This document shows positions 26,869 to 41,224 of a stretch of 64,000 nt of DNA, one piece after another. Source of the stretch: Cardinalis cardinalis. Its lineage: Eukaryota; Chordata; Aves; Passeriformes; Cardinalidae. The position numbers and the translations under genes are program-made. Within the stretch, counting starts at the first letter, position 1; the number at the start of each line of letters is the position of its first letter. Location of the stretch: positions 1,978,876 through 2,042,875 of the forward strand of contig JACDOX010000083.1 of NCBI GenBank assembly GCA_014549065.1. The letters run 5' to 3'. The notes beneath the pieces are model-generated. The model was not told the DNA's origin. It worked only from the letters and a program-made list of their open reading frames with translations, and ran no database searches.

Positions 26869-27619
26869 ATAAAATGAACTCCAAAGCCTTCTCCTTTATC
26901 CTCTGTGGAAAACTAAGAAGAGATGGGGGAGAAATACACTGGGTATATGTTAGCTGCATATCCTACACAGTCTCACTCTAGAGATACTTGGCTACATATT
27001 TATGACAGTTTATGTGCCTAGCCTCCGGACTGTGTGACACAAATAAATCTGCATTTAGTAATTCCCCTAGAGAGAGATCTCAAATCTGAAGACCCACCTT
27101 ATTACCCTTAAACAAATCTAAGCACGTTGTGGGCAACAATACTTTTAGACCAGAAATTATTCCTGAAATTAACTTTGTAAGTTTACTGAGAAGTATTATT
27201 CATAACCACAATTGTCTAAAAATAATTCAGATCTCCTAAGAAACACTTTGATTATATGAAGCTAATAACATTCTGATTTAACATGCAACATCTTTAGATG
27301 TAAAATTCTTCAGGTCCAAAGTTTTACTGTATTTATTTAATATATTTTATATTCCAAACTATTACTGTACTGGTAAAACTCACAATGTGTACTTCTCCAG
27401 CATGTGAACAGGTCCTTGTAGAAGATACAGTAGTAAAAATTAAACCCTGTGTTAACTTTACCATTCAATTTCTCTTCAGAGGAAGTTTCTATTCACACTG
27501 GTTTTATTGCTCTATTACATTGATACATATTTCCCCTACAGAAACTATACAGCATGAAGGGAGATGCTGCATAAGAAGCCACATTGAATAGACAAAAATT
27601 GCTTGAAAAGAAGACTTAC

Positions 27620-27770
27620 CATTTGTAAGGTCCCTTTTATGAAGACTAGCTGTTCGGAGCCTGGACTTTAGGGCTGCAACGTCAAGCTGAAAAGATTCTG
27701 TTTCTCTCACTAATATTTCAACTCTGGAAACTGCAAGTTGGTAGACTTCCATGAAACTTTGAATCACAGC
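27620..27770 (-). CDS. CCDC171: CCDC171 internal coding exon near the C-terminus
   Basis: A minus-strand exon of 151 nt (phase 0 start, phase 1 end). The acceptor is TTTACTTTTTAAAG and the donor GTAAGTC. The peptide begins AVIQSFMEVYQLAVSRVEIL and ends with ALKSRLRTASLHKRDLTN plus one base, G. From memory the mammalian protein has AMIKSFMDVYQLASTRI here, then AALKSELHTACL. It joins the preceding exon in frame (...AAAFQ then AVIQ...), as in mammals. A 22.5-kb intron separates it from the proposed terminal exon. The phase 1 end sets the frame problem described for that exon. Confidence 0.88.
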
Positions 27771-29980
27771 CTTTAAAAAGTAAAGCAAATCTTTAGTGCC
27801 AGACAAGCTATACTTAAATGCCAAGTAGCATACATCATTCCAGAAGATCTAATTTTTATTAATTGGAAAAATCGAACAAAAGTTGTAAACCGGGCACTTA
27901 GCTTGTAAGTAAGGACTTAACCAAAGGTCTAACATGAGATTTTGTACTTCTTCAAAAATCTGAAATATTGATAGCTTTGAGGAAAAGCAAATGACTGTGC
28001 ACCTCAATTACAAAGTGAGCTGTTTTCAAACATGCAGTACTGCATTGAACAGTTGATACTATTTTTTATTTTATTTAACTACAAAACTCAGTGAACATTC
28101 AATTTCTTTATTAAGAATCACTACACAATTTTAGGTGATTTTTTTATACTTTCAAAATGAGTTCTCCCACTTCATGTTAAGAAAATTAATTTGTCAGAAA
28201 CAAAAGAAATACAGTAAAACTACAGATCTCTGGAAGCGAATAATCTAATTACAGTATAGCTGGGAAAATATAATTGTTTTCATGGATATAGTGTAAGAAT
28301 GTCCCAATCGTGTAATATCGATCAGACTGATAATAAAGTTATCAGCACAAGAGAGAACAAATGATTTGACAATAGTGGTAACTTTATATATTCTAAATAG
28401 TCTAACATAATCTCTGTGAGATTATTGGTCTTTACAACTGGTTAATTTTGTAAATTACAGTTTTCCCCTTTGAAATGAGCCACAGCAAGCTGCAACTGTA
28501 AGAACATATAACAGATAAAATGAAATTGGCCTTCTGAATATGTCTGTAGTACAGACTTATAAACTATGGTACCACAACCAGAACATTCACTAAGGTTTTA
28601 ACTGTTTTCCTTTCCTTGTTCTCAAACACCCTGCTGCTTTTCAAAATAAAGGTAACCACTGAAATCTATCAGGTTATTTTATTGTGAAGTGTAGAAAATT
28701 GCCATGGCAAGTCAACCACCATATCTTTTCTTATCAGAAAAAAAATATCCAAAATGTTTTAAATGCTATGGTTCTAACCCTGATAGTGTACTCACGTAGC
28801 TCTGTAAGCCTGCCACTCTCAGCTCTAGTCCTTTTAATTTTTTTAATTTCACATTCAACACAACTAGAATGCTGCATCTATTTAGAAACAATACCAAGAA
28901 GGAGTGGGGATATATCTCACTCTCCATAATACTGCCTGAGAGTCTTCAAATGGCAACAGCCCACATATTAAAAATCAGACGTGTTGAAATAGGACTATTA
29001 CTTGGGCCTATGACCCATTACATAACAAGCTGTGTCTCAAATCTCATAGAAAGAATCTCATGTGTTCCTTTCACTAATCATATTTAAAGGTTTCACTGAA
29101 CTAGAATGTAGAGACATTTCCTTAACTTCGTTCTTTTACCTCTGCTACTACAAAGCAACTGAAGCCACTAAGTTATACAGCTTCATCCTACATCTCCACA
29201 GGTACTCTAAGACCATGCAGTTATCTGAAACAGAATTTTTAAATTCCTTGCTGACCTATACAGATATTTAATTTGTTCTCTCATTTAATAAATTTGAAAA
29301 TTTTAAATCTAGGAAAAAATGTATTCACAAACTTTTATTTTCACACATAGCAATTTTTTAAAATTGCTTAGATTTCTTTTTAGCCCAGAAGAAAGTAGTT
29401 TTGCAGTTACTAATGAGTCCTTACGAATGCAGAAGATGGCAGAAGATGGCATTTATGCATCCATATGTACCCATTCCCTCCAGTATATCTCAACTACCTA
29501 GCAAAGAGTCAGAGTTAGTTTAGGCCTTTCTTGCCTAAATTATTTTTGGGACTTTCAGGGGTGGCATGAGCATGAAGAATACTTATTCTAAATGCCATCT
29601 GGGGAAGGGCAAGTATACTGGGTTTTCAGATGTGCCCCTGGAAGGCACAAATGATTTTAAGAAACTTATGTCAGTCACAGACTGAGATATCTGTCTTCAA
29701 CAGTACAAAAGTTACATTTACTGGAAAGCCTAATACACAAGGAATGGGCACAGAACCCGGCCACATGCAAGTTATAGTATCAGTCACCTACACCTTAAAG
29801 GTCTCTGTATAGGAGTTAAGAACTTCAAATGGGATCCCTATTTGAACTTTACAGACACAAATGTATCTGCAGCTCTGGAAACTGTTCCGTGATCAAGAAA
29901 GTCAGATGACACAATTTCCCAATATGCAAATCTGGCTCTGCAGAAATTTCTTCCACTCCTGCTAACAAGTGTTTTTTTCT

Positions 29981-30044
29981 GTTTTTAAGTACACATAGCA
30001 GTAAGATGTATATATAGTTTTTAAGTATACATAACAATAAGATG
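29981..30044. repeat. Imperfect 28-bp direct repeat beside the LTR
   Basis: Copy one is 29981-30008 and copy two 30017-30044; both run GTTTTTAAGT...TAAGATG with three differences, separated by TATATATA. The second copy abuts the likely LTR start at 30043. Confidence 0.85.
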
Positions 30045-30466
30045 TTTCAGCAACACTCCTTGGTAGTGGAGCCCTGGAAAAAGTTAAAGATAGAATCTAA
30101 AATGTTAAGCTTTGTGTTTTCCCAGATCAATTGTACCTGCGTAAGCAGTATGATAAATGATATAACTGTTAGATGTGATGATTGTTTAGTAGTTAAATAT
30201 AATTATTATATAACCATAAGAAGAATCATGAGAAACTATGTTGGAAATTCAAAGGGGGCTATGTTTAGCTGAAATCTATGTATACAATAGAACAATATAA
30301 GTTTAATAATTAACATGAAAGTTATATAATGATACAGTATAAAACACGCTCATCTTGAATGTATGGTCGGAGTCAGATTTGGGTGAAAACACCCCGATTC
30401 CCAGAGCTCTTAATAAAAAGCACCGCATATAATCATTACGTGATTATGTGTTTCTGAACTTTAACA
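30043..30466 (+). mobile_element. Short solo LTR of an endogenous retrovirus, plus strand
   Basis: About 424 bp beginning TGTTTCAGC and ending TTTAACA (TG...CA ends). TATAAAA lies at 30338-30344 and AATAAA at 30412-30417, spaced like the U3/R layout of an LTR. The U3 is AT-rich (AGTTAAATATAATTATTATA) and the sequence around AATAAA is GC-richer (GAGTCAGATTTGGGTG, ACCCCGATTCCCAGAGCTC). No internal viral genes are present. The target-site duplication is not convincing, so the left end may be off by some bases. Confidence 0.6.
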
Positions 30467-30859
30467 TCCTGACTAATTTTTAAAACATAAAATTTGGCAT
30501 TTATACACATTTGCATGATCTACATCTAAGCAAGCACTTCTCGTTTTGAATGTGCTGGTAATCGTGTGACATTAAAACTGAGAACAATAATAATAAATAA
30601 AAATTTGTCTTCAGTTACACACAAAATGTTTCAAGAATACACACCAGACTTCTGTTCAGAAAGGCAAGACATAGTGATCCCCAGACTTACAGGAACCAAT
30701 ATTACCGCAGCCCATTCTGAAAATCTAAAACATTTTTAGATTAGTATTGTAGGAAAGTTAGTGGGGACAAGACTTAATTAAGGAGGTCACAGAAACAGTT
30801 GGTTTTTGATTTGTGTTTGGTTCAACCAGGAGTTGAAGAATACTGATTTTAAACATTAC

Positions 30860-30950
30860 TGGCTCTAGGTGTTCCTCCCTGCTTGTGCAAGGGGCTTGGA
30901 CCAAAGGACCATCAGAGGTCCCTTCCAACCTCAAGCAAATTCAGTGGTTA
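30860..30950 (+). mobile_element. CR1 3'-end fragment, plus strand
   Basis: Short match to the CR1 3' end: CTTGTGCAAGGGGCTTGGAC, CAAAGGACCATCAGAGGTCC, CTTCCAACCTCAAGC. The terminal ATTCTGTG repeat is lost. Confidence 0.7.
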
Positions 30951-33900
30951 GTACAAAGTCATCCTATAGATTGAACACAAATCCAGTGACTAAAATTTAC
31001 CTAGGATTTTCAATTTTAAGAGCAAAAAAAATTGCACATAATTGCTTCACAATAATCAAAAACAAAAAGAACAAGTAATGAGATGCTGAATGGTTTTTTT
31101 ACAGCAATCTCTTTCCTTTCTTTTCACTCCACTCAATGCTTTAATGTATAGAAGATGTCAATATCATTTATGACATCAACATCCTACATCACATACTATT
31201 GATATGGCAGAAGCAAATGGTAGGAGTGCTTTTAATGCAAAAGTGTCTGTGAGAGGAGACCTGTGCCCCAGCACTAACACAAGACACAGGCAGCTTCATG
31301 AAAACTTCAGATGCATGAATTCCCAGATAACTGGCTACAACTCACAAGATAAAACTATATTCTTACAGTTGGCATGGAAAAAGGATGCTTTTAGGCTGAT
31401 GCCGTTGGACTAGGTAGAAAATGTGCAAGAGTGCCCAAATTCTCTTTTCAAGTATAACTTTCAATAGACAGATTATTTTAACTATAAATACTTCTGATAA
31501 TCTCTTTTTTTACAGCTACTGAACAGTAGTTGTAAAACAGTATCCCTATCCAGAAAATGCTTAAGAGGAGAGCCTTAGGAGTCCCTAAGACTTTAACTGT
31601 CTTTGAGAGCAAAATCAGACTTTTTCTTAAAAAATCAGGTGTTAGTCATATCATAAGGGAACTAAGTATTTTAAACTTTAGATCTTTACTCAATTAGAAA
31701 AAAGGCCTCTGAAGATTTGAGTGGAAGAAGGCCTTTATGACCTATCAGAGAGGTCTCATCTGTAATATAAGGGTATGCATAAAAAGTTTTGGCTTTGGCT
31801 ACAGGCCGGTGAAGAAGAGAAACCAAAGTTGAGAGAAAAATAAAATTAACTAAGTTGATGCTGTTAATAACTACAAATCAGTGAACATCAGAGCAAAAGA
31901 GCAACATTTTAAGTCATGCTTTCTTTCCCCATTTAATCTTTAAAAGGACTGAAAACACTTAAGCTTAGGAGAGTTCTCCAGGAGACATGTAAACCCATTT
32001 TTTGTAACAGTCCATGCCTGCACTTTTGAATTACCAGTCACTGTCTAGTTCTGTACACCATTTGCATAGCCAGTAATTTTCAGGTGGATGGTGCTATAGA
32101 TGCCATAAAACTGCATTTGCCTGTAAATCTACAAGACTGAAAGACTTCAATCTGCAGTGCTTTATTTCAAGTATTATTTCATCTGAAATACTTTATTTAA
32201 AGTGAAAAATGGCTAATACCGACAAATTATATAACAATCCTCAAGAAATTGGAAACACAAAAAGAAAACCAGTCTTTTTAAAAAATTAATTTCTGAAATT
32301 CAAAGGTTATTCAAACTTTAGCTGTTCTCATTGAAGTTATAGTAGAATCATACAACAAGAAATACACAGATCAGCATATGCAATTTAGCAGAAGATCTCT
32401 CATCAAAGTGTTAATGTACTTATCATACATTATAAAAAAGGCCTTTTAAATTCCCACTTAAATCACTAAACATGCTGTCTCCCTTGTGCTTAGAGTTTGG
32501 ATATTGAGAACAGAGTTTAAAAAATTATTTGGATTATGAGTTACAAATTGTAGTGAATGAAAATTTCAATATAAAGTTTTCCACTATTCTGAAGTTACAA
32601 ATAAAATACTAAATTATTAAAAATCAGTTTCTTTATTTTCATATCAGTGCTATTACATTATTTCAGGACTTATTTGGCATGCTAGATATCCTAGAATTGC
32701 ATCTCATGTTCAAAATAAATAAACCTAAAGGAAGGTTTATTGTGCTGAAATGATGCTTATTAAAAGGTGTCAAAAAGACTAACAGCCTGACAATACAAGC
32801 ATTGACTTCGTAACATCAGATGGAGCAGTCAGAATAACAAGGCCATCTACTTGATACAACATACTTTAAAAATCAGAGATGTACAGAAAAGTTGTAATTC
32901 ATGTTTGACTGCTTGGCCCTTCTTTCAGGAATTATTCAACAAAACACAGTGTTAGCACATAACAAATTACCACAGGACTATGTATACAAAAAGATAAAAA
33001 AGAACAAGAGAAGGAATAATGAATGAAACTTCAGAAGAATGAANGATTAACACTGCTTAACTAAATTAACAAACTTCTTACACGAAAATCTGAAAAGACT
33101 GAGAATTTCATTCCTGGTACAGAGTTTGGCTGAAGTGGAATTCAGGCAAAAACAACTGGTAGAAAGCAAAACTCCATGGAATGGGGTTCGGTATGTGTGT
33201 CATTACTGCCTTGCTTTAAACTAACATAAATAAGATTCATTAAAATGAGTCCAGAAAACAAAACATACATCAATTAGTTTTTGTTCTGAGAAACAGGGTT
33301 TCAGGATAATTATTGTATCTTTAAAAGAGCTATATTTTGAGAAGAAATTATTGCAATAAATTTTCCACATACACTTGAGCATTTGAAAACCCATCATGGC
33401 TGTCTTGACCCATAGTCCAAAACATCTAGTGGCATCAGTGAAGGATATAAATACAGCAGCTTCTCTGGAATGGGGGAAAAAACCTCAAGGGAAACTGCAT
33501 TCAGCAAAATAGCACTTTTGCAGCTGTTTGGCACTTCTTTAATGATCTATTCTCCTTGTATCTCATTTCAACGCTAAACTTTTTGTTCAGTTCCATTCAA
33601 GCGTGGCATGCACAATTTAAATGTGCCAAAAAGCAGGTCAGTTTTGTTACAACTTTTTTTTTCCCCCAACAAAAGCTGACTCAGTGCCACACACGGGGCC
33701 TAACTCTATCCCCTTCGCTTCAATAACAATTACTTTACCCTGTAGGTCTCAGCAGATAGCCCAAGGGAATGAAGCTCTAAATAAAAGGCTAGATTCTCTG
33801 CAAGAGGTAATGACATGACTTCCTACAAGAAATTGAAAAGGGAGCATTGAAATTGACAGCGATGGAAGAGAAAGTGCTTCTACTGGAAACCACAGTGGAT

Positions 33901-36399
33901 GGGCATAACAATTGCCATGAAAATTATTCCAAAGTGTAAGACTTTCAGAAATTACCTTGATCTTTTAGAAACTGATAAATTAAGACAAATGTGTTTAGTT
34001 GGTATGACCAGGCAGAAAGTATCTTGAGAATTTTATAGCAAAGGAGCTAGCTACATGCAGCCTTGACTATTTAGAAATAACTCTGGAATATGCAAGAAAA
34101 TTGTCACTTAACAAAATTACGGAAATACCAGTTTTTATAGGCCAATAATGTTTATATGCAAAGACCATTCTCACTGTCTATTGCACAAAGTCAAGCACAG
34201 TTGCATGCAAAATGTAAAGGAGAAACAATTCTGGCCCCAAAGAATTTGTTGTTTAAGCTACAAATGGGGAAAATGCTACCACTCTTCCCATCCTCTTAAG
34301 AGTCTTGATTCAAAATGAATACTTAAGTTTGTGAGGAAAGGTTAGAATTTTTCAAGTGGTTTTAGTGAGAAAGAAATGGAAACTGAAAGAAGTTTCAGGC
34401 TGGTATCCTGTCTTCTTCTCAGTGTATATCAGCTTCTTTTGCAGTGTATATTCTAGACAGGGGTGAAAGAGAGAGAGAAGGGTAGTCACTGACACGACTA
34501 TAAAGCCTTCATTTAAGTGAGCATGAAAATCTACCTAAAGCATAATGCATTATCACTGATGAGAAGATCCAGTCACTACAGAAAAGTCCAGATGCAGTCT
34601 TACTACAAAACATAATGGTATCCCATCACACATTCAGTGTTGAGGAGAAAGAAGAGAGCAAAACTTCCCATCAAAATTCAGGTGAAATGTCAAGTGAAGT
34701 ACAAGTTGTCTGAATCTTGATGGGATTGCCTTTGGCCTATTGAAATGATATCTTGGAACCAGGAAAAAACATACAAATGTTAAAGTATAGAATTCTGTTT
34801 CCCATAACCGAATATAAGTTACTAAATTAAATTTTAAAAAGCATAGTCTCATTTTCTCATTCCTTGAAATGACACATTATTCCTCATATCTTACATATGG
34901 ATATATAATATAAACAAAACCATTTTTATACATAAATGTTACCTAAACACTAAGCCTTAATTGCCTAAAATCTATTGATTTACGAGAGGTAAATGTGTAG
35001 GAGAACGTTTCAAGGAGGGGACAGAAGCAGATGTTAAGCTATCAGACTGCGAAGTAGAAAAATCTAAAACAACTTCACATGGAATGTAAATGTGAGTCTG
35101 AAAAACTCTTCTGCTCTTTGAAATGCTGTCCACAAACTGTCCATCATAAGTAACTAATTCAACTATTTGCTAACCTAGTAGTTTACTGAAAATTAGAATA
35201 TTATTTTTCATTGGTTTTAAATAGTGCTCTCTTAACTAAGACCAATTTCAATAACTTTTAGAAAAGAAATATGCTTGTGAAAAAAATACTGACTTCGTTT
35301 TAACTGCTGTAGAAAAAGCCTGTCGCTGACTCCAAGAGAAAAAAATCTGAGCTCATACAGACATTTCCTTAAATATTTTGGCTAGAGCTATGAAGTAGTA
35401 TAGATTATTCCCTTCTGGCCACAAGAAGCAGCTTTACAATTGTATATTAAAACATTTTCAAAGTGAATTAAATATTTTACATATGGATAGAAGGGGGAAA
35501 TGCATCCACTTTTTATTTTCCACACAAAAAGCGGAGCATAGTATATGATCTAGTTGCCATTTACTAGGAGAGACCAAGGTTTAGTCAATATGACAACTGT
35601 GATTGTATGACTCACACATTAATACTCACTACTGAGTCCTAATCCTTGTACCAGATTTTAGGTGAATGCCCAAGTCTAAAGAGCCTAGGGGCTAGAAAAC
35701 TGTGCAAAGTTATGTGAAACGTTTCATTTCTTCTGTTTTTCTTAAGAATGCTCATGGTAGCACTGCATTTTAATTCAACATAAGTATTTAATCCTACGTA
35801 AAGCAATATTTTGTAGTTTTGCAAGGAAATTCTGAAGTATACCTGTTTGGTTGGATCATAAATTAATTTTTTCACTTTGGCTTCCAATTAATTACACAAA
35901 TTCATGATGGCGGTACAGGAAAAAGCAGTAGTCCGCTTGCTTTTGAGACTTAATTTATGCTATGAAAATGTTTTATTAGAAATTTCCGTGACAACAGCTT
36001 TTATTCCAAAACATGAGGAGGAAATTTAAAGAACACAGTATACCTAATACCAAACCTCACGATGAGCACAAACATCAGCAACCCTCTTTCCAAAGTAAAT
36101 GTCTGACAGAAGTGGCATCATCACTGAGCTTGAAAATTTGCTATCCTTAAAGGTCATTATTATATAAATTAAATATTTTTTCACAAAAACAGTTTTGCTT
36201 TTAACCACCATAACCTGAGGAAGATTAAATAAAATTATCACTATCATCTCAGTATTTAGTTCTACAACAATGGGTTTACAGCTGAAGAAAACTCTTGTTG
36301 GGAAAAAGTGATTGTGTTTGTCTGTCTTTTTGGCATTTGTCATATGAGAGATTAGCTCAGCTCAGAAAGGTATATATCCCAACCAACACAAGCTAAAAA

Positions 36400-37050
36400 T
36401 TGGTGGATGAATGAGACTCCACTATACTGAAGTCGGGTCTCTGAGGTCAAGAAGCTAAGTATGAATGCTTTTCACTTGGAACAACAACTTTGGTTGAAAG
36501 AGCTGGGTGATACATCTGGTCCAGGCAGCCGGACAGGCAAGCTACAGATTGAGATGTAATCTGAGCTCTGGGTGGGAGCCTGTGAACTGCCAAATTTCAG
36601 GATAACAAGGAGTATGAGTATGGATGACAGCAGTCAGGTGAATGGACACTGACAGACATATCAGGAGCTGGCAATTGCCTACCTTTGGGATAACAAAGGA
36701 GATGAAGATTGGTGACACCATCTAGGTGGATGGAAACAGAGTGTGGGGANAGAAGCTGAAGACTCAGGAGGAAGGGCAAGATTTGCCTGTGGGGAGACTG
36801 AGGATGTAAAAGATCTGGGGTTCCTTTGCTAGGGGTCCTGCTCAGAGGGACCAGCTTGAGCCATTTCTGTGTCACTGCACTGCAAATAAATGGCTTTATG
36901 GGCTGAGACATCTGAGACACTGCTATGGGGCACCTGGGACCTGTAGGAAACTGTTCTGAGTGCATGTGAGGGCGGGCTGTGTGAGGAGTCAAGCAGGGCA
37001 TCCATCAGCTCACTGGAGCCACCCACTGTGAAGGGGCTTCACTCCCAACA
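36400..37050. mobile_element. LTR-like repeat block, orientation uncertain
   Basis: A GC-richer island in AT-rich intron with AATAAA at 36885-36890 on the plus strand, ending CACTCCCAACA. Read on the minus strand the same end would start TGTTGGGAGTG. Two similar parts (about 36600 and 36690) share GGATAACAA and a GTGGATGG/GTGAATGG motif, hinting at internal duplication. I do not recognise the family. A 64-codon plus-strand open frame at 37483-37674 just beyond it has no recognised match. Confidence 0.3.
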
Positions 37051-39288
37051 GTGAAAGTCTCTGATGTTGGGAACTGTCACTGCCAGATCCTCAAGAATGG
37101 CCAGACTGGGAAGTTTCCTTGACAAATAAGAAGAAGACACTAACTTTTCTGACAGCAGAGCTCTTGTTGTCCTCACTAAGACCAACAATATGTTGCTACC
37201 AGATGAGCCCTCTAGGTAATATTTTGGAAGACATGATTTTCTGCTTTGTCTTCAGCATATGCACCAAGTGCCTTTTCAGTGAGAGTGGGAACTTATCATG
37301 ATAAGACTGCAGAATGTGATTATCAGGTTGGGAGCCTGGTAAGTAAGGCCATTTCCCTGGTCTTGCCAAGAGTCAACAACTAGATCCAATTCCTTAGAAG
37401 CATAAGAGATAAAGTGACTTTCTGAATTCTGTTTATAAAACTGGATGCTTATAGCAATTATGAAAGGAGAAAACTAAGGAGGATGGGCAGTGTTGAGGTA
37501 AGTCTGCCTAGAAAGCATAAAGTATTCTTTAGTAATAGAATCAGAAGTAAAGCATCCCATATCATGGGGTGTTGTAATGAGATTGAGAAGGCCCTTTCTA
37601 ATCTTTCTACTGAATTGGGTAATGACTGGCATCACACTATCGTGTACTTGAGTGGTGACCTTAATGGTGGATAAACAAAAGCAGATGGCTCTTATCCAGA
37701 GATCCTCACTGTAAGGCCTTAATTAACTTAGGCCATCCTAACTTAAAAAGACCGAAGAGAGTAGCATTTTTCTAACTACTTCTGATGTTAATTCACCACT
37801 ATTTCCTTTATCCATTTCTCACAGTTGGGCTACTACTTGCAGTTAGGTAATTTATGAGTAATTGTGCTTATGAATGTTGGTAACAGAGAAATCACTTCCA
37901 TAGCTTACAAACTCCAGAAACTATAGATGATTTCTACTATTTTCAGAGCATCTGTCAATTACAATGGTGAAGCCTGGGAAAACTTCTGAAGACATTTTAG
38001 CACTGCTTCTTATACTCTTATTTTTTAGTTCTTTTCCCTGCCAAATCTGTTTCTAAGCAGGGACAACCAGCTTACTGTGCCCTCTAGGCATAAAAGGTTT
38101 ATTCAGTCCCACAGTCTGTTTCCCAAAGGAGTAAAATTTGCAGCAAGTCTCATGTGGAATGAGACAGAAAAAACTGAGCATCTGGGACAGTGACCTTTTC
38201 CAAGGTTCAGGCAAACATCACATTTTGACATGTAGGGGAATCTTTGCTCAAAACCCAGTCCTGTGGTCTTTGCGAGCATGTGTAAAAACTTGAGAATATA
38301 GACTTCAACTTGTAATTTTTCACTTGCACAATACTAACCAAAAAACAAAAATATTTGAGATTGGAAAACTGGATGGAGGGAAAATCTAGCACTATACACT
38401 CTGGCAATGGCAGGTCTCTTCCCTTTAGTATTTTTCAATTAAGATGAAGAGAAAGAGGAGGATCCACCAATGGGTGCTGGTAGTGGAAAAGAACAAACAA
38501 TCTGCCACTTAACAAGAGAGAAATCAGAACTAAAATTGTCTTCAGGCATTAAATGTACATAAGTTTGCCCACACAGGTGGTAGGGATTATTTTTTCTCCC
38601 AATCTTTAGTTTAGAACTGCTCTTTTACCAAAAAATACCCTGATGTTGAAGCAATCCAGAGCAATCTCAAGTTCTATCAAAATTCCAGGAGGATAAACAA
38701 ATTTTTGTCATTCCATGGATATTATCTTCTTAAAAGCCATAGAAGATCCAATCCTTTACATGTAAACTTGCCAACATGCAATCTATGTATCCTTATTATT
38801 CAGGTTTATAAAACAGTTACACATTCATCTTATTTCCATTAATTAGAGCACTCTCCAGCTGTCGCCAATCTCTCCTCACCCCCTAATTTCTTACCACCTT
38901 TTTGCATTTAACAGGGAGAGTTCAAAAATGAGAGACAAGACAATAAAGAAGGCAGAGTTCTACAATTGTATAATGAAATTGGGTAATGCAATGGACAAGT
39001 ATTGAGTGCCCTACTTAAAACACATTAGTCCTGGACACCTATAGCATAGATATTATGAATCCAAGAATTTGTGCTTTTCACAGTCTAATATAATGTTGGA
39101 GTTTGTGATCCTAGGATACTACCAACACATGTCACTAGACAAGCAATCAATTCAGTAAATGAAAAATCAAGACAATGGCTTCAAAATAACTTGCTATGAT
39201 TCCTACAAAATAATAATGTAAAAAATAAAATTTTCAGGTAATAACATATGTGGATTTAGAAGCCAAAATTTATACAACCCTTTCTTCC

Positions 39289-39345
39289 AAAAAAAACCCC
39301 AACCCAAACCCCACTAATAACAAAACACCACCAAAATTCTCAACA
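39289..39345. repeat. A/C-rich low-complexity tract
   Basis: AAAAAAAACCCCAACCCAAA followed by CCCCACTAATAACAAAACACC. Same kind as the tracts at 14.0, 18.4 and 54.7 kb. Confidence 0.75.
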
Positions 39346-41224
39346 AAGCCCCCCACCAAAATTAATTAGTGACCAATTGTTATGATCTGGTAAAACGAAA
39401 CACTTTAACTTACAATCCTTGCAAAACTTACCGTCTTCAAATTTCACCTCAGTTGTAAAGCATTTGGATGCTACCCCAATCTACTTCTTCAATACATGAT
39501 AAATGTGGAAATAAGAGAATAGCCTGTTTTTTATGCCTAGTTTTATATTCTGAAAAGTTTACTGTGTTTTTCTTAATCCTTAAGTTGCATATTCACGACT
39601 ATATTTTTGTCTAACTGCTGTCACTTATATTGTCATGCAGAAGGGCAAATCAGGGCCAGTTTACATAAGCAGCATCAATCTGAAAAATCTTCATCAGTCT
39701 TTATTTCAAGGCATTATGCAAAGAAAGCTTGACATTAAGAGAGCCTTAACTGACAGCAAATGAAATCAATCAACAAATCACTAAGCCATAATAAACTCAC
39801 TCAAGTTGTAGATAACCCTTCCTCTCCCAGGTCTTTAACTACAAGGTCCACCAAAAGGTAGTATCTGAACAGCAATGTCTCCCATGATTCCATTACAAAA
39901 TTCTTGTACTAATATAGTGCAATGTTTAATAATTTCTTCTTCCTCTGTAAGCAATTGATAAGAGCAACAAGGAGACATGTTTTATAATAATGGACTACTA
40001 AGCAGTTAAGCAAAAAAAAAAGATTAAACAAAAGTCTCAGCATTTCAGAAAGAAGGGTTTTTTTAATATAAGAATAGAAAATAGTCTGATTCTGTTTCTG
40101 CTACTTAAACATTTGTGTAATATAGTCTATTGCCTTATTAAGTTCTACTGCTTAGGCTCACTTGCTCAGCATTTTTTGAGTTTTTGAAATTAAAAGACCC
40201 AGTACAAAAAAATGTAAGACTCCAGACAATTCCAATCATTCATGGTCTTCACTTCATGAATTTAATTTGCAACCCACATGATTACCAACAATTAAATATC
40301 TATGCTTCTTAATGGACTTGTCTGCATTGCAATGGTACACAGTACACACTCTCCAAAAAATAGTCACAAATTTACACTGTTGCTATCTGTGAAAACTACT
40401 CCTTTTCTGAAGATGCTGTGCACAGACAAACGCATGCAGTTCAGAAAGACAGGATTTCTGAAGTAAAAATATCGGCCTAACAAGGTGTTATGAGAACTAT
40501 ATTTGATATCATCTGTGATTAAATGATGCTTTATTTTTCAATTCCGGCTATTAGGAGTCTGCTGTATTGACTGAGGCAGCTTTGGGTACATATTAGGATC
40601 ACTATGACTCTAGAGTAATTTTTCTCATGAAAGGACAGTGAGTAGCAAACAGGAAAGATGCCTCCTGCTGCAACATGCAGCAACCTGGTAGCCAGGTGAA
40701 AAAAAATCCCAGGATTACAGGCAGAAGCAAAACTAAATAAATAAACTTAGTTAATTAAGGTTGTATTTTACACAGTTCTTAAAGAGCTTTCTTGCATATT
40801 AGCACAGGTAATTCCTAAGACATCACCCAAATGCAACACATATATAAATATATTAAAAAGTCTAAGTTGACAGATAGCTACATGATTGCTTGATAAGGCC
40901 AAAAAAGTAAAGTTTCCATTGAGAAAAGTTACTGAAAGGTTAAATGATTATATACTAACTTTGGCATTCAAGATAATTAAGAGAGTCATCATCTTAGCTG
41001 CAAAGTTTTTAAAAAACTGATAGTGCTTACAAAAGGGGCTGGACAAGAGTTAGCAGTGTCACAGACACAAAGAGAGTTTTCAGTAATTGATTAATTGGTG
41101 ATTACAGACATTGACTTTGAAATTTATGGTCCCTAAGGCCAAGACTTAGCAGGACTGGAGTGCAAGAGTTTTCCAGCTAACTACAACACCCTCTGAGAAA
41201 GTTCTTCATATAATTTGTCCTAAT

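Larger units (their letters stand above)
5072..27619 (-). other. CCDC171: Last intron of CCDC171 (about 22.5 kb)
   Basis: Bounded by the GTAAGTC donor at 27619 and the CCAG acceptor at 5072, read on the minus strand. It contains two LTR elements (about 20.69-21.24 kb and 21.69-22.97 kb), simple repeats at 15.6, 20.4, 24.7 and 26.8 kb, A/C-rich tracts at 14.0 and 18.4 kb, and one possible cryptic exon at 18.28 kb. The stretches 5.1-14.0, 15.7-18.2, 18.5-20.6 and 23.0-27.6 kb otherwise hold only AT-rich intronic DNA. Confidence 0.6.
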
